NCBI GenBank assembly: GCA_015143295.1
Contig: CM026561.1
Coordinates: forward strand, 41,048,875-41,112,874
Direction of reading: 5' to 3'
Length of the DNA stretch: 64,000 nt
Source of the DNA: Tetracentron sinense
Lineage: Eukaryota; Streptophyta; Magnoliopsida; Trochodendrales; Trochodendraceae
This document shows positions 1 to 11,132 of this stretch, piece after piece. The notes below the pieces were generated by a model. The model saw only the letters and a list, made by a program, of their open reading frames with translations, made no database searches and was not told where the DNA came from. Made by a program: the position numbers and the translations under genes. Within the stretch, counting starts at the first letter, position 1. Every line of letters starts with the position of its first letter.

Positions 1-1961
1 TTGAATTAGGGGAAGGTGTTAGGCACCCCTAAACTCTCATCCGGAGATGGTTACATACTCCCTAAGTCTGAATTAAAGTGAGGGAAACCATAAGAGAAGC
101 TTGAAATTTTATTTATATGTCAAGCATATATCATATTGATAGTAATGTACAAGTTGAAATAAGTAGGGATAAGATAGGGGCTTTATCCTATGTGAGTTGA
201 ACTCGATCAGGGTTGCCTACGTATCCACTATTAGTGGAATCAAGCTACACGTAGTTCCAGATGGATAGTTGATAGCTTGATTTAATTTGTTTTGATTGTG
301 GGTGTTTGATAGGCTGAGATTTGTCTTTGGATATTAGGATGTTTTTGAATGGTTTGAGTTCCTATTCAGGAGCGCTTGGGCCTTTTAAGCTCTTACCGGA
401 GAGTATCTGGACAATTTTAGCTCATGTCAATGAACATTTAGGTTGGGTAAGGGTTTGATAGAATTTGAACCAGAGTTTGAAAAGAGGTTCGGACAGAGGT
501 TCAGTTAAGGCAAATAGGGTTTGAACCGAGGTTCGGACAGAGGTTCGGCTAAGGCAAGTAGGGTTTAAACCGAGATTTGGACAGATGTTTGGCTAAGGCA
601 AGTAGGGTTTGAACCGTGTTTCGGACAGAAGTTCAACAGGGTAGGCTAAGTTTGAATCGTAGTTCAAGCAGAGGTTGGACAGGGTAGGCTAAGTTTGAAC
701 CGTAGTTCGGGCAGAGGTTTGACAGGGTAGGCTAAGTTTGAACAGTAGTTCGGGTAGAGGTTTGACAGGGTAGGCTAAGTTTGAACTGTAGTTTGGGCAA
801 GAGTTCAACAGGATAGGCTAAGTTTGAACCGTAGTTCGGGCAAGGGTTCGACAGGATAGGCTAAGTTTGAACCGTAGTTCGGGTAAGGGTTCGACAGGGT
901 AGGCTAAGTTTGAACCGTAGTTCGGGTAAGGGTTCGACAGGGTAGGCTAAGTTTGAACCGTAGGTCGGATAGGGGTTCGACAGAGTAGGCTAAGCAAGTA
1001 GTCTAAGTATTTTAAAGCAATTTAAAAAATAATTAAAAAGCTAATTAAACTACTAAAAGACAAAGCAAAAGTCAGTGTTTGGAGAAAAATTACCTTTCGG
1101 AAAACTCAAAAGGGTCTTTGAAATAAGTGTTCCCAATAATGATTATTCGAAACCAAATTCCCGGGATTGCCAAACGCTAAAGAGAAATTTTTGAAAGATG
1201 AGAGAGAAGAGAGGAAGTGGAAATGAATGAGAAATGAAGGAATGAGGTGTGGGTATTTACAGTTTTTCAAAATGGGAGGGCGCTACTTCAAGTAACGCCC
1301 GTATTTGGATAAAAACCCCAAAAAGCGAGACGGAAGGGAACAGTGAGGCGGTAAAATAGGTCGAAACTAGGGGACGTTGTTTAAAGCAGCGCCCCAAATC
1401 AGATTTTACAAAAATAGCCTGCCAACATGCCCAAAAAGAACAGGCCCCAAAGGGGGGCGCTGTTTGAAGCAGCGCCCCTATTGAGGGGCCAAAATTCATT
1501 TTTTTATTTTTTTATTTGTTGACTTTGACTTGCCACGTGTCACGCTCCAATTCGTCGAAAAACCGTTTTCCCGTTTTTAGCTCGAAAATAGTCAAAATTG
1601 AACTGATAAAATCCGGAAAAATATTTTAGATAAAACATGAATTTTTCAGTACTTTTCAAGGGCATTTTGGTTATTTTGCACTCTAGGGGTATTTTGGTCA
1701 TTTTCTACCGTTTTAAGTCCAATTTAATCCCAAAAATAGCCACAATTCATCAAAAAATTTGTAAAATCATTTTGGATAAAATGACAACTTTTTAGCATTT
1801 TTTCAGGGGTATTTTGATCATTTTTCACCCTAGGGGTATTTTTGTCATTTTTAACCTGAGGGGCGTTTTTGGAAATCAAAGCACGTGGAAAGAGGGTTTT
1901 AAAAGAAGGTTTTTAGAGGTGTACAAAGAGACTAGTGGGATGCAAAATTGGGGTGTTTACA
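1..1961 (-). mobile_element. LTR of an LTR retrotransposon, cut by the window start
   Basis: On the minus strand the sequence begins TGTAAACACCCC at 1961 and runs leftward, a start typical of plant LTRs. The stretch contains a tandem array (480-985) and GC-rich repeats of the type GGGCGCTG..CAGCGCCC at 1265-1490. No coding domain is visible in the part inside the window, so the lineage is not determined; Gypsy is a guess from general look. The other LTR and the internal region would lie left of position 1. It appears to have inserted into a hAT-type MITE, whose remnant starts at 1962. It is treated as a fossil whose intactness cannot be judged. Confidence 0.5.
480..985. repeat. Tandem array, unit about 43-44 bp
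   Basis: The motif GTAGGCTAAGTTTGAACCGT recurs every 43-44 bp from about 640 to 985 (eight to nine copies). It is preceded by about three longer related units (480-640) containing GGTTTGAACCGAGGTTCGGA. The units differ at a few positions each. The array sits inside the LTR described at 1-1961; minisatellites inside LTRs or leaders are common in large plant Gypsy elements. Confidence 0.85.
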
Positions 1962-2075
1962 AATATTATATATGTATTTATAATAACTATATATAAGTTA
2001 ATTATTTTATCGCCTAGGCATTGCCTGGGAGTTGCCTAGGTAGCGTCTCGCCTAGACGCCTTAACTACATTGATA
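1962..2075. mobile_element. Remnant of a hAT-type MITE
   Basis: An AT-rich segment is followed by CGCCTAGGCATTGCC and CGCCTAGACGCCTTAACTAC. This matches the right-hand end of the complete element at 24809-25435 (…CCTAGACACCTTGATTACACTG). Only one end is present, since the LTR element at 1-1961 abuts it on the left. The left part was presumably separated when the LTR element inserted. Confidence 0.5.
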
Positions 2076-2486
2076 CAAGGGTAGTTTTGCAAAACACTTT
2101 CATCCTGTAATTACAAAAGTACCACCATCATAGGTAAAAAGAGGAGCTTCGCTTTTTTTTGCCGTGAAGCAGAGCTCCCCTTTGTATTTAAATCGATTTT
2201 AAAAATGGGCACATTTTCCAATATTTTATATGAGATGGGTTAGTTTCTAACATAAGCGAAAGATGCATCGAGATCGATCTAGCAAAGTCGGAAGCCATTA
2301 TGGAGGATTTAAGATTTTCAAGCCGATCAGTAGATTGGCCAAAAATACGCAACGTATTTAAGTTTGAACCTAATTGGCTGACTATTAAGCTTAAAATTTG
2401 AAGATAGTAGAGTATATATTTCATATTTTTTAGGGGGAAAAACCCACCTTACACATTCTACACGATTATTTCTACCATGTATTAGT
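2076..2486. other. No recognised feature
   Basis: The stretch is AT-rich and holds only short open frames with no recognisable domain. A short inverted match, GAGGAGCTTCGC versus GAAGCAGAGCTCC, lies around 2139-2180 and may be the edge of another small MITE, but I cannot define its ends. Confidence 0.4.
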
Positions 2487-2511
2487 TAATTTGGGCCAAA
2501 AATAACCAACA

Positions 2512-2708
2512 GGGGATCAGTGTGCTGGTCAGGACCACGCCTCAGGAAGCGGAGGTTCTGAATTCAATTCCATTTCCCTTATTGGTCACTCTTAGGGATT
2601 TATCCCTACTGTCCTGGTGCGTGTGGATGGAAGGGTCTGCATGTGCCCAGGGGATTAGTCAGGTACTCTCATAGGCCCAAACACTCTTGTTTTCAAAATA
2701 ATAATAAT
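2512..2708 (+). mobile_element. tRNA-derived SINE, first unit of a tandem dimer
   Basis: The unit begins GGGGATCAGTGTGCTGG (A-box-like) and carries GGTTCTGAATTCAATTCC about 45 bp in (B-box-like, compare GGTTCGAATCC). It ends in an A/T-rich tail (CAAAATAATAATAAT). It is about 85-90% identical to the next unit. The pair is flanked on the outside by a 23-24 bp direct repeat (2487-2509 and 2908-2931) that differs by one base, which is a target-site duplication for the pair as a whole. Confidence 0.7.
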
Positions 2709-2907
2709 GGGGGGTTAGTGTGCTGGCCAGGACCACGCCTCAGGAAGCAGAAGTTTTGAATTCAATTCCCTTTCCCTTGTTGGCTACTCTTAGGGATTTA
2801 TCTCTACTGTCCTAGTGTGTGTGGGGAAGGGTCTGCACATGCCCAGGGATTCAGGTGCTCTTAGAGGTCAAACACCCTTGTTTTCAAAAATAAAAAATTA
2901 ATAATAA
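2709..2907 (+). mobile_element. tRNA-derived SINE, second unit of the dimer
   Basis: Same layout as the preceding unit: GGGGGTTAGTGTGCTGGCC at the head, a B-box-like GTTTTGAATTCAATTCCC, and an A-rich tail ending in AATAATAAT. It follows the first unit's tail directly with no target duplication between them. The right copy of the shared target duplication (2908-2931) comes straight after its tail. Confidence 0.7.
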
Positions 2908-3059
2908 TAATTTGGGCCAAAAATAAACCAAATTTTGGTGAAATATGGTTGAAAAATAAAATGACTAACACCTAATATCCTTGACCGTTGGTTGAGATCT
3001 AAGTAACCAAAGCGGGATCGAGAGTGGGGAGCGGGAGCAAGAGCGGGAGCGCGATAGCG

Positions 3060-3545
3060 TCAAATTTTAATTTAGGATTGGGTCGAGAGTGCCTCCGGAG
3101 CTGGGCTAGCTTGGTTCTTCGGATCGGCCCGACCCGGCCCGATCAAGCCGAGCTCAAGTTTGATTTTTAGGCTTGATCAGGCCGGGCGGAACAACCAAGC
3201 TTGAAATTTACTTCGGGCCGAGCTCGGACCAACCCCTATTTGATTCGGCCCACCTCAAAGCTTGGCCCGACTTGAATATTATATAAAAAATAAATTAAAA
3301 AAAATATTATTTATATATATCATTATAATTATAAAAAATATTTTATTAAATAAAACAAGCTGAGTTTGGCCTGAGCTTGAATCAATTCGAGCTCGAGCCA
3401 ACTACTTGAATTCGGGTCGAGCTTCGTGCCGAGCCGTTCGAACACCATTTCAAGCCGAGCTTCGGGCCGAGCCTAGATTACCCTCCTTTCAAGCCGAGCC
3501 GAGCTTGGCAAGCCCTACTCAGCCCGGCCCAAATACACCCCTATT
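3060..3545. mobile_element. GC-rich repeat, probable truncated hAT-type MITE
   Basis: Runs of GGCCCGACCCGGCCCG, GCCGAGCTC and GCCGAGCTTCGGGCCGAG give dense self-complementarity around an AT-rich core (3290-3350). The right end reads GGCCCAAATACACCCCTA. Plant elements of this style usually carry matching ends, but I find no partner for the right end on the left, so the element looks truncated. No coding content. Confidence 0.45.
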
Positions 3546-4065
3546 TGTGATATATCATTCGTATATAAAATATAAAAAGTAAAAAATTTAAAGAAAAACA
3601 GTCAAAAATAAATAAAATAAAATAAAAATATATTATTGAAAAGACATCCCTCACATTTGTTGTACAATCGTACAAAAATGAAAGGACAAAAAAAAGGTAA
3701 AAAGACTTTAAGGTGGTGTTTGGATAGACTTCTAAATCTACTTTTACCAACTTCTAGCTTTTAAATCTAAAAAAATCAAAAATTAATAAATATTACGTTT
3801 GGTTATTCATATAACTTCTAACTTCCCGCAAAATCCAAAAGTTACTTTCCCCTTTAAAACTGATTTTTTTTTATAAATCTTGAAAGTGTGTGCTCAGAAT
3901 GGTGGTACCTACGAAACCATGCTCACAAGATCTGAAACCCCACTCCGGTAGCGATTCCATTCTCAAACCATGGGAGCAAGGTTTGAGAGCGGGAGCGGCC
4001 AGGGGTCCCATGGTTTGGGTTAATAAGGTTAAGATATTCCCATTTTGACCGACTTAATATATTTT

Positions 4066-4437
4066 GAAGCCAAATCTTCAACGGTGATAACCGGATTTGG
4101 CAAATCCGGTTATTACCCTTTGAGGTAGTCACGTGTCCCTTTTGACACCCCTTAATTGAAGTTAAGATTCACCCACCCCTAAGGTTCACCCACCCATTCT
4201 TGTTTTTTTTTTTTTTAAATATATTAATTCTTTTTTTTAATACTTTTAATATGAAAAAAGCCTTAATAACAGTTTTTAATTTTAAAAAAATAATTAATAT
4301 TTTTACAAAAAAACTAAGGATGGGTGAGTGAACCCTAGTGAATCTTAATCACTATTAAAGGGTGTCAAAAGAGACACGTGGCTACTCTACTCACCGGATT
4401 TGCCAAATCTGGTTATCACCGTAGAGGATTTGGCTTC
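4066..4437. mobile_element. Fold-back Mutator-type MITE with 9 bp target duplications
   Basis: The element starts GAAGCCAAATC and ends GATTTGGCTTC. The two arms (about 4066-4205 and 4305-4437) are inverted copies of each other over about 130 bp, separated by an AT-rich loop. The flanks carry a perfect 9 bp direct repeat, ATATATTTT (4057-4065 and 4438-4446). A 9 bp duplication with long inverted arms is the signature of Mutator-like elements. The arms contain ACGTGTCCCTTTTGACACCC and TTAAGATTCACCCACC, which reappear in the tandem array at 17570-18130. There is no coding content. Confidence 0.9.
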
Positions 4438-4446
4438 ATATATTTT

Positions 4447-6039
4447 CCTTTTTGATACTGTTAGATGATCAAAATATTGTCATAAATGCAATCTTTGAGA
4501 TATATTGTAATATAGTAATAAATTGCGATAAGTTGACACTAATTGATTGATAATTATAAAGGGATAATATCTTGGGAGGAATATAATCTAACCCACTTAA
4601 TTGTTATGGCAGTATATTGAGAATATGGATCTTGTGGGTCTCTCTCCGTGGTCCTCTTTCTAGACCTTGTGTTAGCAGAGGCTCAGTTTTGAGCCTCCGA
4701 GGGTTTTGTGTGAATCTGATTTCCTGAAATTTGATTAGGTTCACAGGTTTAGTCCCAGAACTGACCTCTAGCAGCTAGAACAGCCTCGTTGTTGGACTGT
4801 TACAGGGTGTTTGGATTGGATTTTTTTGGCCAAAAATTGATTGTGTAGAAATTAATAGTCAAATAATCATTTTTTCAAATAATAGTGGTCTGAGAATACG
4901 TAGGTGAGAATACGTAGGTGAAAGAAGACCTCTTGCAGCTAGAACAGCCTCGTTGTTGGAAGGTTAAAGCCTGTTACATTCGGTTTAACGTATTTGAAGC
5001 TATTTCGGCAGCTAAATTGTTTTTTCTGCCAAAAGGAAGGCATTTGATTATCACATACATTGCTTTTGCAACAAGCGATTACAGAAAAGCTACCCAAAAT
5101 TAATGGATTCATAGCCCTTTTTCTAAACAAAATTAATTCTGTCATTTTTTTTTAGTTAAACCCAACAATACCACAAGGCAAAGTCGGTAGGCAACACAAG
5201 GAAATTAACTCACGCTTTTGATTCAAGTTTAGGCTTGAATCTTAAAAATATCCCCAACAGAGGTGCTTAGTTGTGTGCAACAGATTTTGCACCAGTCAGT
5301 TGACCTGCCGCCTATAGTGTGCCCCTATCACCAGAAAGGGAAAATATCCCTCTCAGTGAATTTATGTCAATTTTTCAGAGTTCAACTTTAAATATAATCA
5401 AAATTATTTCTGTTTTTTTTCTTGGGTAATACCAAAATTATTTCTGTTCAAATCTGAAATTTTGACAAAATATTCCAAGATTTTATGAAACTTAAATAAA
5501 TAAATAACTTTGAAGACAGATTTTAAAAGTTTGAGCCAAAAATTTGGAATATTTCGGCTCAAAATAACTAGAGACTCCAATCAACCGACTCTCTATCCTC
5601 TTTTTTTCCATCTAATTGGTTTGTGTTCATTATAGGATATCAAGATGGTTAAAAATCCTTTATTTTTGCAACTTGATCGCTCTTTTGATTTTGGAAAAAA
5701 TTATCTTTATCAATATGTTGCTTCTTCTACACATTCGTATCCACTCTATAATCTATAATAGAGATGTAGTTAGGATTCATCCAAAAAAAAGGACAATCCA
5801 CTCATGGGAGAACCCTTTCCCCTATCAGGCATTAATTCAGAAAAAAATCATTAAGAATCCGAAACAAGGATCACATTGTATCCAACATTACTGATTACAC
5901 TCATAAACAGACAATTTGTAAAAAGAACAATCTTTATTGGGTTAGTTATTGTTGAAAATATTTCCATATTCATATATTTGAATAAAAATATGTAGAATTA
6001 AAAATTAAAAATAAAACACATCAGGGCACCTTAAGATCT
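4447..6039. other. No gene; short direct repeat only
   Basis: AT-rich sequence. A direct repeat of about 40 bp containing CAGCTAGAACAGCCTCG occurs at about 4768 and again at about 4933, roughly 165 bp apart. The 12 bp GAATACGTAGGT is repeated back to back at 4890-4920. The open frame at 5616-5894 shows no known domain. I see no transposon ends here; the left end of the CACTA element may lie in or before this stretch but is not recognisable. Confidence 0.4.
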
Positions 6040-6049
6040 ATCAACATTT

Positions 6050-6233
6050 TTTTTTATAATTGAGGATGTCCGAAACCCTTCGAGGCAAGGACTAGTCTCT
6101 TCAAGTGTCTGCACCGAACCAATCGAAATTCTCTCTACTACATTAGGGTAAGTCGAAGAGTTGGAGCTGAACACACGACTACAAGGAGCAAACCTAGGAT
6201 GCTTGCCATCTACACCAACCCCTGGTGTATTAG
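6050..6233 (-). mobile_element. tRNA-derived SINE with 10 bp target duplication
   Basis: On the minus strand the element has an A-box-like TGGTGTAGATGGCAAGC near its head and a B-box-like GTGTTCAGCTCCAAC. It ends in an A-tail (plus-strand T-run at 6048-6055). The flanks repeat ATCAACATTT (6040-6049 and 6234-6243). It is the same family as the copies at 40552-40730 and about 61255-61400: all share the block AAGGACTAGTC next to GTGTCTGCACCG. It lies in the 3' part of the decayed CACTA transposon. Confidence 0.75.
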
Positions 6234-6437
6234 ATCAACATTTGCGTGCACATTTTAAGCATTTGAATAATGATTCTGAAATCAACTATTTCTTAAGTGA
6301 AATCTAATTTTTTGAGCAGACATCATAACTCTATTTGGATGTGCACATTATGTTCTTTTTGAGAAATCATTTTCCTTGATGTCCCTCCCTTGAGACATAA
6401 CATCGACCCAATCATACTTAAATAACATAACCTTTCT

Positions 6438-6692
6438 TCATTCGTAATAGTCCACTTGAACTATTTCTTGCAAGACGTCATAGTATGTTACATTGCCTAT
6501 TCGCGGTGTCTCTGTGGTGAGGACTACGCCGCTATTTTGCGTCTTCTTGGTACTATCAACAAATTTTGTTCGAAAACGAAAGTCATTGATGACAAACCGT
6601 TGAAAGTTGCATGCAATCTTCGATGGGCCACAAGCCAACCATTTCAGATCATTACGTAGATGATCTAGGCTTCCACCAATCAACGTATTCAC
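6438..6692 (-). pseudogene. CACTA transposase region, DUF4216-like C-terminal segment
   Basis: The translation contains KTQNSGVVLTTET and GNVTYYDVLQEIVQVDY. These match the conserved 'KTQNSGV…' and 'YYGVL.DI.ELDY' blocks of the DUF4216 domain found at the C terminus of plant CACTA transposases. It is the most distal piece of the transposase gene on the minus strand. It is separated from the next piece by about 280 bp without an open frame in register, so the gene is not intact here. Confidence 0.7.
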
Positions 6693-6973
6693 CTATTAGT
6701 GTTTGGTAATAGGTGTTAGTAAACAGTCAAAATAATAAACTTTGTTGCTAGTTGAAACATAGTACTAGAATATTACTAACATTTGACGCAAACCAATTTG
6801 GAAATTCTCTATTGTGGATGCGGTCAATGTCAGTTGGTCACCTGTGATGATTTTCAGTGGTTACTTTTTTCAAGTGTGTCATGTATTTCAATCATCGTAA
6901 TTAATTGATGAATACCACCTGTAGATGATTTCGATGAATATAAATACAAAGTGGAGTCACTTTACCCAATAAA

Positions 6974-7252
6974 TTATGCCACTTCAGGACAATTGAACAT
7001 GATATAACGGTGTATCTGCATTGATACATCAACAGATAAATATGTCGTCACCGCCTTTCCTATAGCACGACTAGGTGCAGAAAAAATTGACAATCCGTGG
7101 TATGTCCCAACCCCATTTGCATCATAGTTGCGAGCTACACGGTTGGACTTTGTTTCAGCACCATGCACATACCTTGCGCAGAAAGTGACACATTCTTTAG
7201 CAAGATATCCCTCTGTTATGGAACCTTTTGGTTTACTTTTGTTACGTAACAT
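6974..7252 (-). pseudogene. CACTA transposase, segment upstream of DUF4216
   Basis: The frame carries PKGSITEGYLAKECVTFCARY followed by HGAETKSNRVARN and, at its end, HRYIMFNCPEV. These are the 'PEGSIAEGY..EEC.TFCSRY' and 'VLFNCPEV' blocks seen in plant TNP2-type proteins after the DUF4218 region. It follows the 7377-8153 piece in the expected order on the minus strand. A gap of about 120 bp between them may be an intron or decay. Confidence 0.75.
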
Positions 7253-7376
7253 ATGATTTCAATGTATGAAGGTATCTGTTATACAAAAAAAAAATATAAT
7301 GTGAATGTCGTATAACAGAATAGTCTTGTTGTAATAACATATCGCAGTTTTAATTTTGAGCATCAATGCGTAACAC

Positions 7377-9050
7377 TTACCGCTCGATCGGGTACATCCA
7401 TCGGTACTGTACTGGACCTGCAACCCTGGCCTCGCCTGGCAAATGGATAGCTAGATGTACCATGATGTCAAAGAATGCAGGTGGAAAAATCCTCTCAAGG
7501 TTGCAAAGTGTAACTGCATATCCGGCCTCAAGTTCTGTGAATTCTTCGACGGTGCCAACCTTAGAGCATAACCCTTTGAAGAATCTACTCAACCCAATCA
7601 ACGTTCCACTTACATTCCTTGGCAGTGATTTCTGCAAGGCCAATGGGAGTAGTTGTTGGATTAAGATATGGCAGTCATGGCTTTTCAACCCTGATATTTT
7701 GCCCTCTTTCAGGTTCAAACATCTTGAAATATTGGCCGCATATCCGTTAGGAGTTTTCACCGTTGCTAGTACGTTACAGAAAATACTTCTCTCATCGGCC
7801 GACATGGTAAAGCATGCAGCAGGCAAATATGTTTTCTCTCCTACCGCATGTGGATGAAGTGCAATTCGAATACCCATTTCCTTCAGGTCAAGACGTGATT
7901 TCCAAGTATCTTTTGTTTTTCCATCAATATTCAATAACGTCCCTGTGATACTATCGCAAATATTTTTTTCAATATGCATCACATCCAAATTGTGCCTTAT
8001 TAGTAGATGCCCCCAGTAAGATAACTTGAAGAAAATACTTACCTTCTTCCATCCAATATTCTCAACATTACTGTTGCGCAATCTTTTTCCTCTCGAGGTG
8101 TTTGCCTTATGCTTCCCAAATTGGACGTTCAGACCACGCATTTGCCCCAACAATTCGGTTCTTGTGTGTGCAACAGGAGCAGGTCTTGTTTCGGCCTGTC
8201 CATTAAATGACGCTTTTTTTTGAGGAATCTATGACCAAACCCCAAGAATCGTTTATGACCCATATAACAAAACTTATGCCCATGTTTCAAGTACTGGGAA
8301 CATACATCTCGGTTGCAATGCGGACAAGCGTATCGCCCCTTTGTACTCCATCCAAACAAGTTCGCATATGCAGGGAAGTCATTGATTGTCCACAATAACG
8401 CTGCTCTAATCTGAAAATTTTGACCATTTGACGCATCGTACGTGTCTAGTCCATCAGTCCACAGATCTAATAACTCATCTACAAGTGGTTGTAAGTATAC
8501 ATCAATGTCATTACCAGAAGCACGAGGACCAGAAATAAGTAATGACATCATCAGAAAAGGTTGCTTCATACACATCCAAGGCGGCAAATTATATGGAGTC
8601 AAAATAACAGACCAAGTACTGTGTGCGATGCTAAGGGTACTAAATGGATTGAAGCTATCGCTTGCTAACCCAAGTCTAACATTGCGAGGTTCGGCATAAA
8701 ATTCACGGTATCGTTCATCAAGATGTCGCCAGGCTTCAGAGCCACCTGGATGCCTTAGAACACCATCTTGGGTGCGACCCTCTGTATGTCAAATCATGGA
8801 ACCAACTGTCTTGTCTAACATGTAAAGTCTTTAAAGTCTAGGCTTTAAAGGAAAATGACGCAAAACTTTTGCTAGAATTCTGCCTTCCTTCTTGGATGAC
8901 GGTGTTGTATAGGAGTCCGCAATCTTCCATCGTGAAATTCCACAAACGGAACAGGCAATATCATTGGCATGTTCTTTCCAGTATGACATGCAATCGTTTG
9001 GACATGCATCAATCTTATTGTAACGAAGACCTAATTCTCCGATTATCTTT
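7377..9050 (-). pseudogene. CACTA TNP2-type transposase core and DUF4218 region, broken
   Basis: The minus strand encodes recognisable TNP2 blocks: GELGLRYNKIDACPNDCM, WKEHANDIACSVCG, LTPYNLPPWMCMK, PFLMMSLLISGPRASGNDID, VYLQPLVDELLDLWTDG and CPHCNRDV. A DUF4218-type stretch follows with LDVMHIEKNICDSI and PAFFDIMVHLAIHLPGEA. The reading frame is interrupted by stops near 8790 and 8830, and shifts at a run of eight T at 8214-8221, where the two long open frames (8602 downward and 8153 downward) meet. In living relatives this protein cuts and joins the element ends in the nucleus. This copy cannot encode an active enzyme. Confidence 0.85.
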
Positions 9051-9055
9051 TTAGT

Positions 9056-9658
9056 TCAGTAAAAGGATGCAGGCAAGGTCTCACCTTCAGGAAGTGTCTC
9101 TTTCAGTAATTCAAGTAACATTGTGAATGATTTGTTGCTCCATCCATTCAGACACTTAAAGTTATATAACCGGACGATAAAAGATAGTTTACTGAATATT
9201 TTACATCCGGGATACAAATCTTGCTCGGCATCTTCTACTAACCTATAGAATTTTGTAGCTTTAGCGTTAAGACTCTCTGTTGTTTCACTCGATCCCTCAT
9301 CGACTGTCCCTTGGTTTGCACGATTGGGTCTGAACGCTGCATTCAACATCTCTTGCATATCATCTATGACAGGGTTATCCACGTCCCTTACAACTTGGGC
9401 AGGTTGAGATCTAGGATGCGGTCTTTTCCCGTGAAAAATCCAAGTACCCGTGGCATAATGCTTATTAAATCCATCGCAAATCAAGTGTTCGTACACAATG
9501 TGTCGTATATGGTTATATCGATTACTACATTTTTTACACGGACACTTGATAGTACTGCCAGGCTGTGGTGAATGACTAAATGCAAAATCCAAGAAATTGT
9601 TCACACCCGTTTTATATATGTCACTCCATTTGTATGCAGAAACCCAACTTTTATCCAT
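9056..9658 (-). pseudogene. CACTA transposase N-terminal part with transposase-associated domain
   Basis: The likely start is the ATG at 9658-9656 (MDKSWVSAYKWSDIY). The protein then shows CPCKKCSNRYNH and YEHLICDGFNKHYATGTWIFHG, matching the zinc-binding transposase-associated domain that opens plant TNP2-type genes. The frame stops at 9056, where family members continue into the block beginning KKIIGELGLRYNKID, which is readable just downstream. That stop is one of several breaks in this copy. Confidence 0.8.
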
Positions 9659-10650
9659 GGTCACTTTATCAGCTCTCGCAATCACTAACAACAGAAGGCA
9701 ATATATACCTGTCATTAATGAATGATATAGAAATGACACCAGAATAATTAGGATAATGCATGTATGCACCATGGTTGTTCATTTCTCTTATTGGGTGGAG
9801 TGTTCCTATCTCATTCAGGAATACATAATCCCCATGAATCAGTACCGCACGTCCGCTATCAATTTTCTGAAAATTTCGGCAGCATCTCCCTATGGCTCTC
9901 CAAGTACACAATTCAGACAAGAGGCAAATGCATTGCTTGTCCAAATATGTACCCAGAGAGCAATAGGAATGACTAACGAAAAGATTCTGAAAATTGAGTG
10001 TGCTTCAGGTGACTGACACATGCTTCAGGATTATGCATTCCCAAACTGTCTACACGGACAATTCAAGAATCATTTCCAGATAAATACTCCTCTTGACATA
10101 CAGGACGGATTAGTTGTTAGCGGTAATGTAGTCCACGTAGGAATAACACATCGTAATCAACAACGAATCCGTCCATAGTGATGGTAAGAGAGGCACTTAT
10201 CCGACAATCATTCTTGAACGAGAGATCTAAGTTTCAATGCATGCATATTCACAATGACCTTGAGGGATGCAGACATCATTAACAGTTCCATGACCATAAC
10301 TGTAAAATTATAATGACCAAAAATTCGGAGTATTGCAATAATCTAAAACAACCCACATTCATCAAAATAACATTATAATCATTGATATTAGGCAATAGAC
10401 ATAATATTTAGCACACATAAAAACCAACATAGCATGTTCATATGAGAAGGAAAGGGAAAACTAAAACTAGGAGAGTTTAGCTATCTTAGGTAAGGTTGGC
10501 ATAATGAATTTAAGTTGTGTTAAGGGGGGAAAATAAAATAGAGAAGAAAGAAGAACATTGTGACAATGGATATGAGGATGTTCCAATTGTATTACTTGAA
10601 TACTATCTAGGGCTCGACTATTTGCGCAGTTCGAGCCATGAATAGCAATA

Positions 10651-10794
10651 CTTGGGAAATGGATTTTAAAATCCAAGGCTAGACATCATTGGCCCATGCC
10701 CCCCTCTTAAATACCCAACACAGTTGATGGGTATTTAAGAGGGGGGCATGGACCAATGAGGTCCAGCCTTGGATTTTAAAATCCATTTCCCAGG
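10651..10794. mobile_element. Long hairpin (fold-back MITE) within the CACTA element
   Basis: Two arms of about 64 bp are near-perfect inverted copies: GGGAAATGGATTTTAAAATC… on the left and …GATTTTAAAATCCATTTCCC on the right. They meet around TGATGGGTATTTAAGAGGGG with a loop of about 10 bp. A transcript of either strand would fold into one long stem. It lies in the non-coding 5' part of the CACTA transposon. I cannot fix a target duplication longer than TA. Confidence 0.8.
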
Positions 10795-10987
10795 TACGTT
10801 AACTATTTCCTTTAAAAATATAATCAATCTAAACACAAATTTTCTTTCCACCTGCATTGCATTACGTCCATGATTCTCAGTCATTTATATATAGAGTTTC
10901 ACTACTACACACATGAGCTTTGGTTCAACAGTAAATCCCTCTCCTAAAATATGCCTTGATATGGATATTTCGTGAAGGATAAAGTTT

Positions 10988-11132
10988 TTGAGACCCTCTT
11001 AGGGCCGAGACCACTGAGACCAGCTCTAACAGCACGGGATTTTAGGTGGGGCCCATACATGAAATGGGCCCCACCTAAATCTCGTACTCTTGGAGCACGG
11101 TCTCGGTGGTCTTGGCTCTAAGACAGTCTCAA
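10988..11132. mobile_element. Second long hairpin (fold-back MITE) within the CACTA element
   Basis: The arms begin TTGAGACCCTCTTAG and end AAGACAGTCTCAA. They pair over about 67 bp at roughly 80% identity and meet at GGTGGGGCCCAT / ATGGGCCCCACC. It is unrelated in sequence to the hairpin at 10651-10794. No coding content and no clear target duplication. Confidence 0.75.

Noticed and set aside
5616-5894. Possible organelle DNA insertion (92-codon frame, hydrophobic start)
   Set aside because: I could not match the translation to any plastid or mitochondrial gene I know, in any frame, so no claim is made.
7366-8699. Plus-strand frames of 63-163 codons
   Set aside because: They lie opposite the TNP2 transposase frames, whose conserved blocks are on the minus strand.
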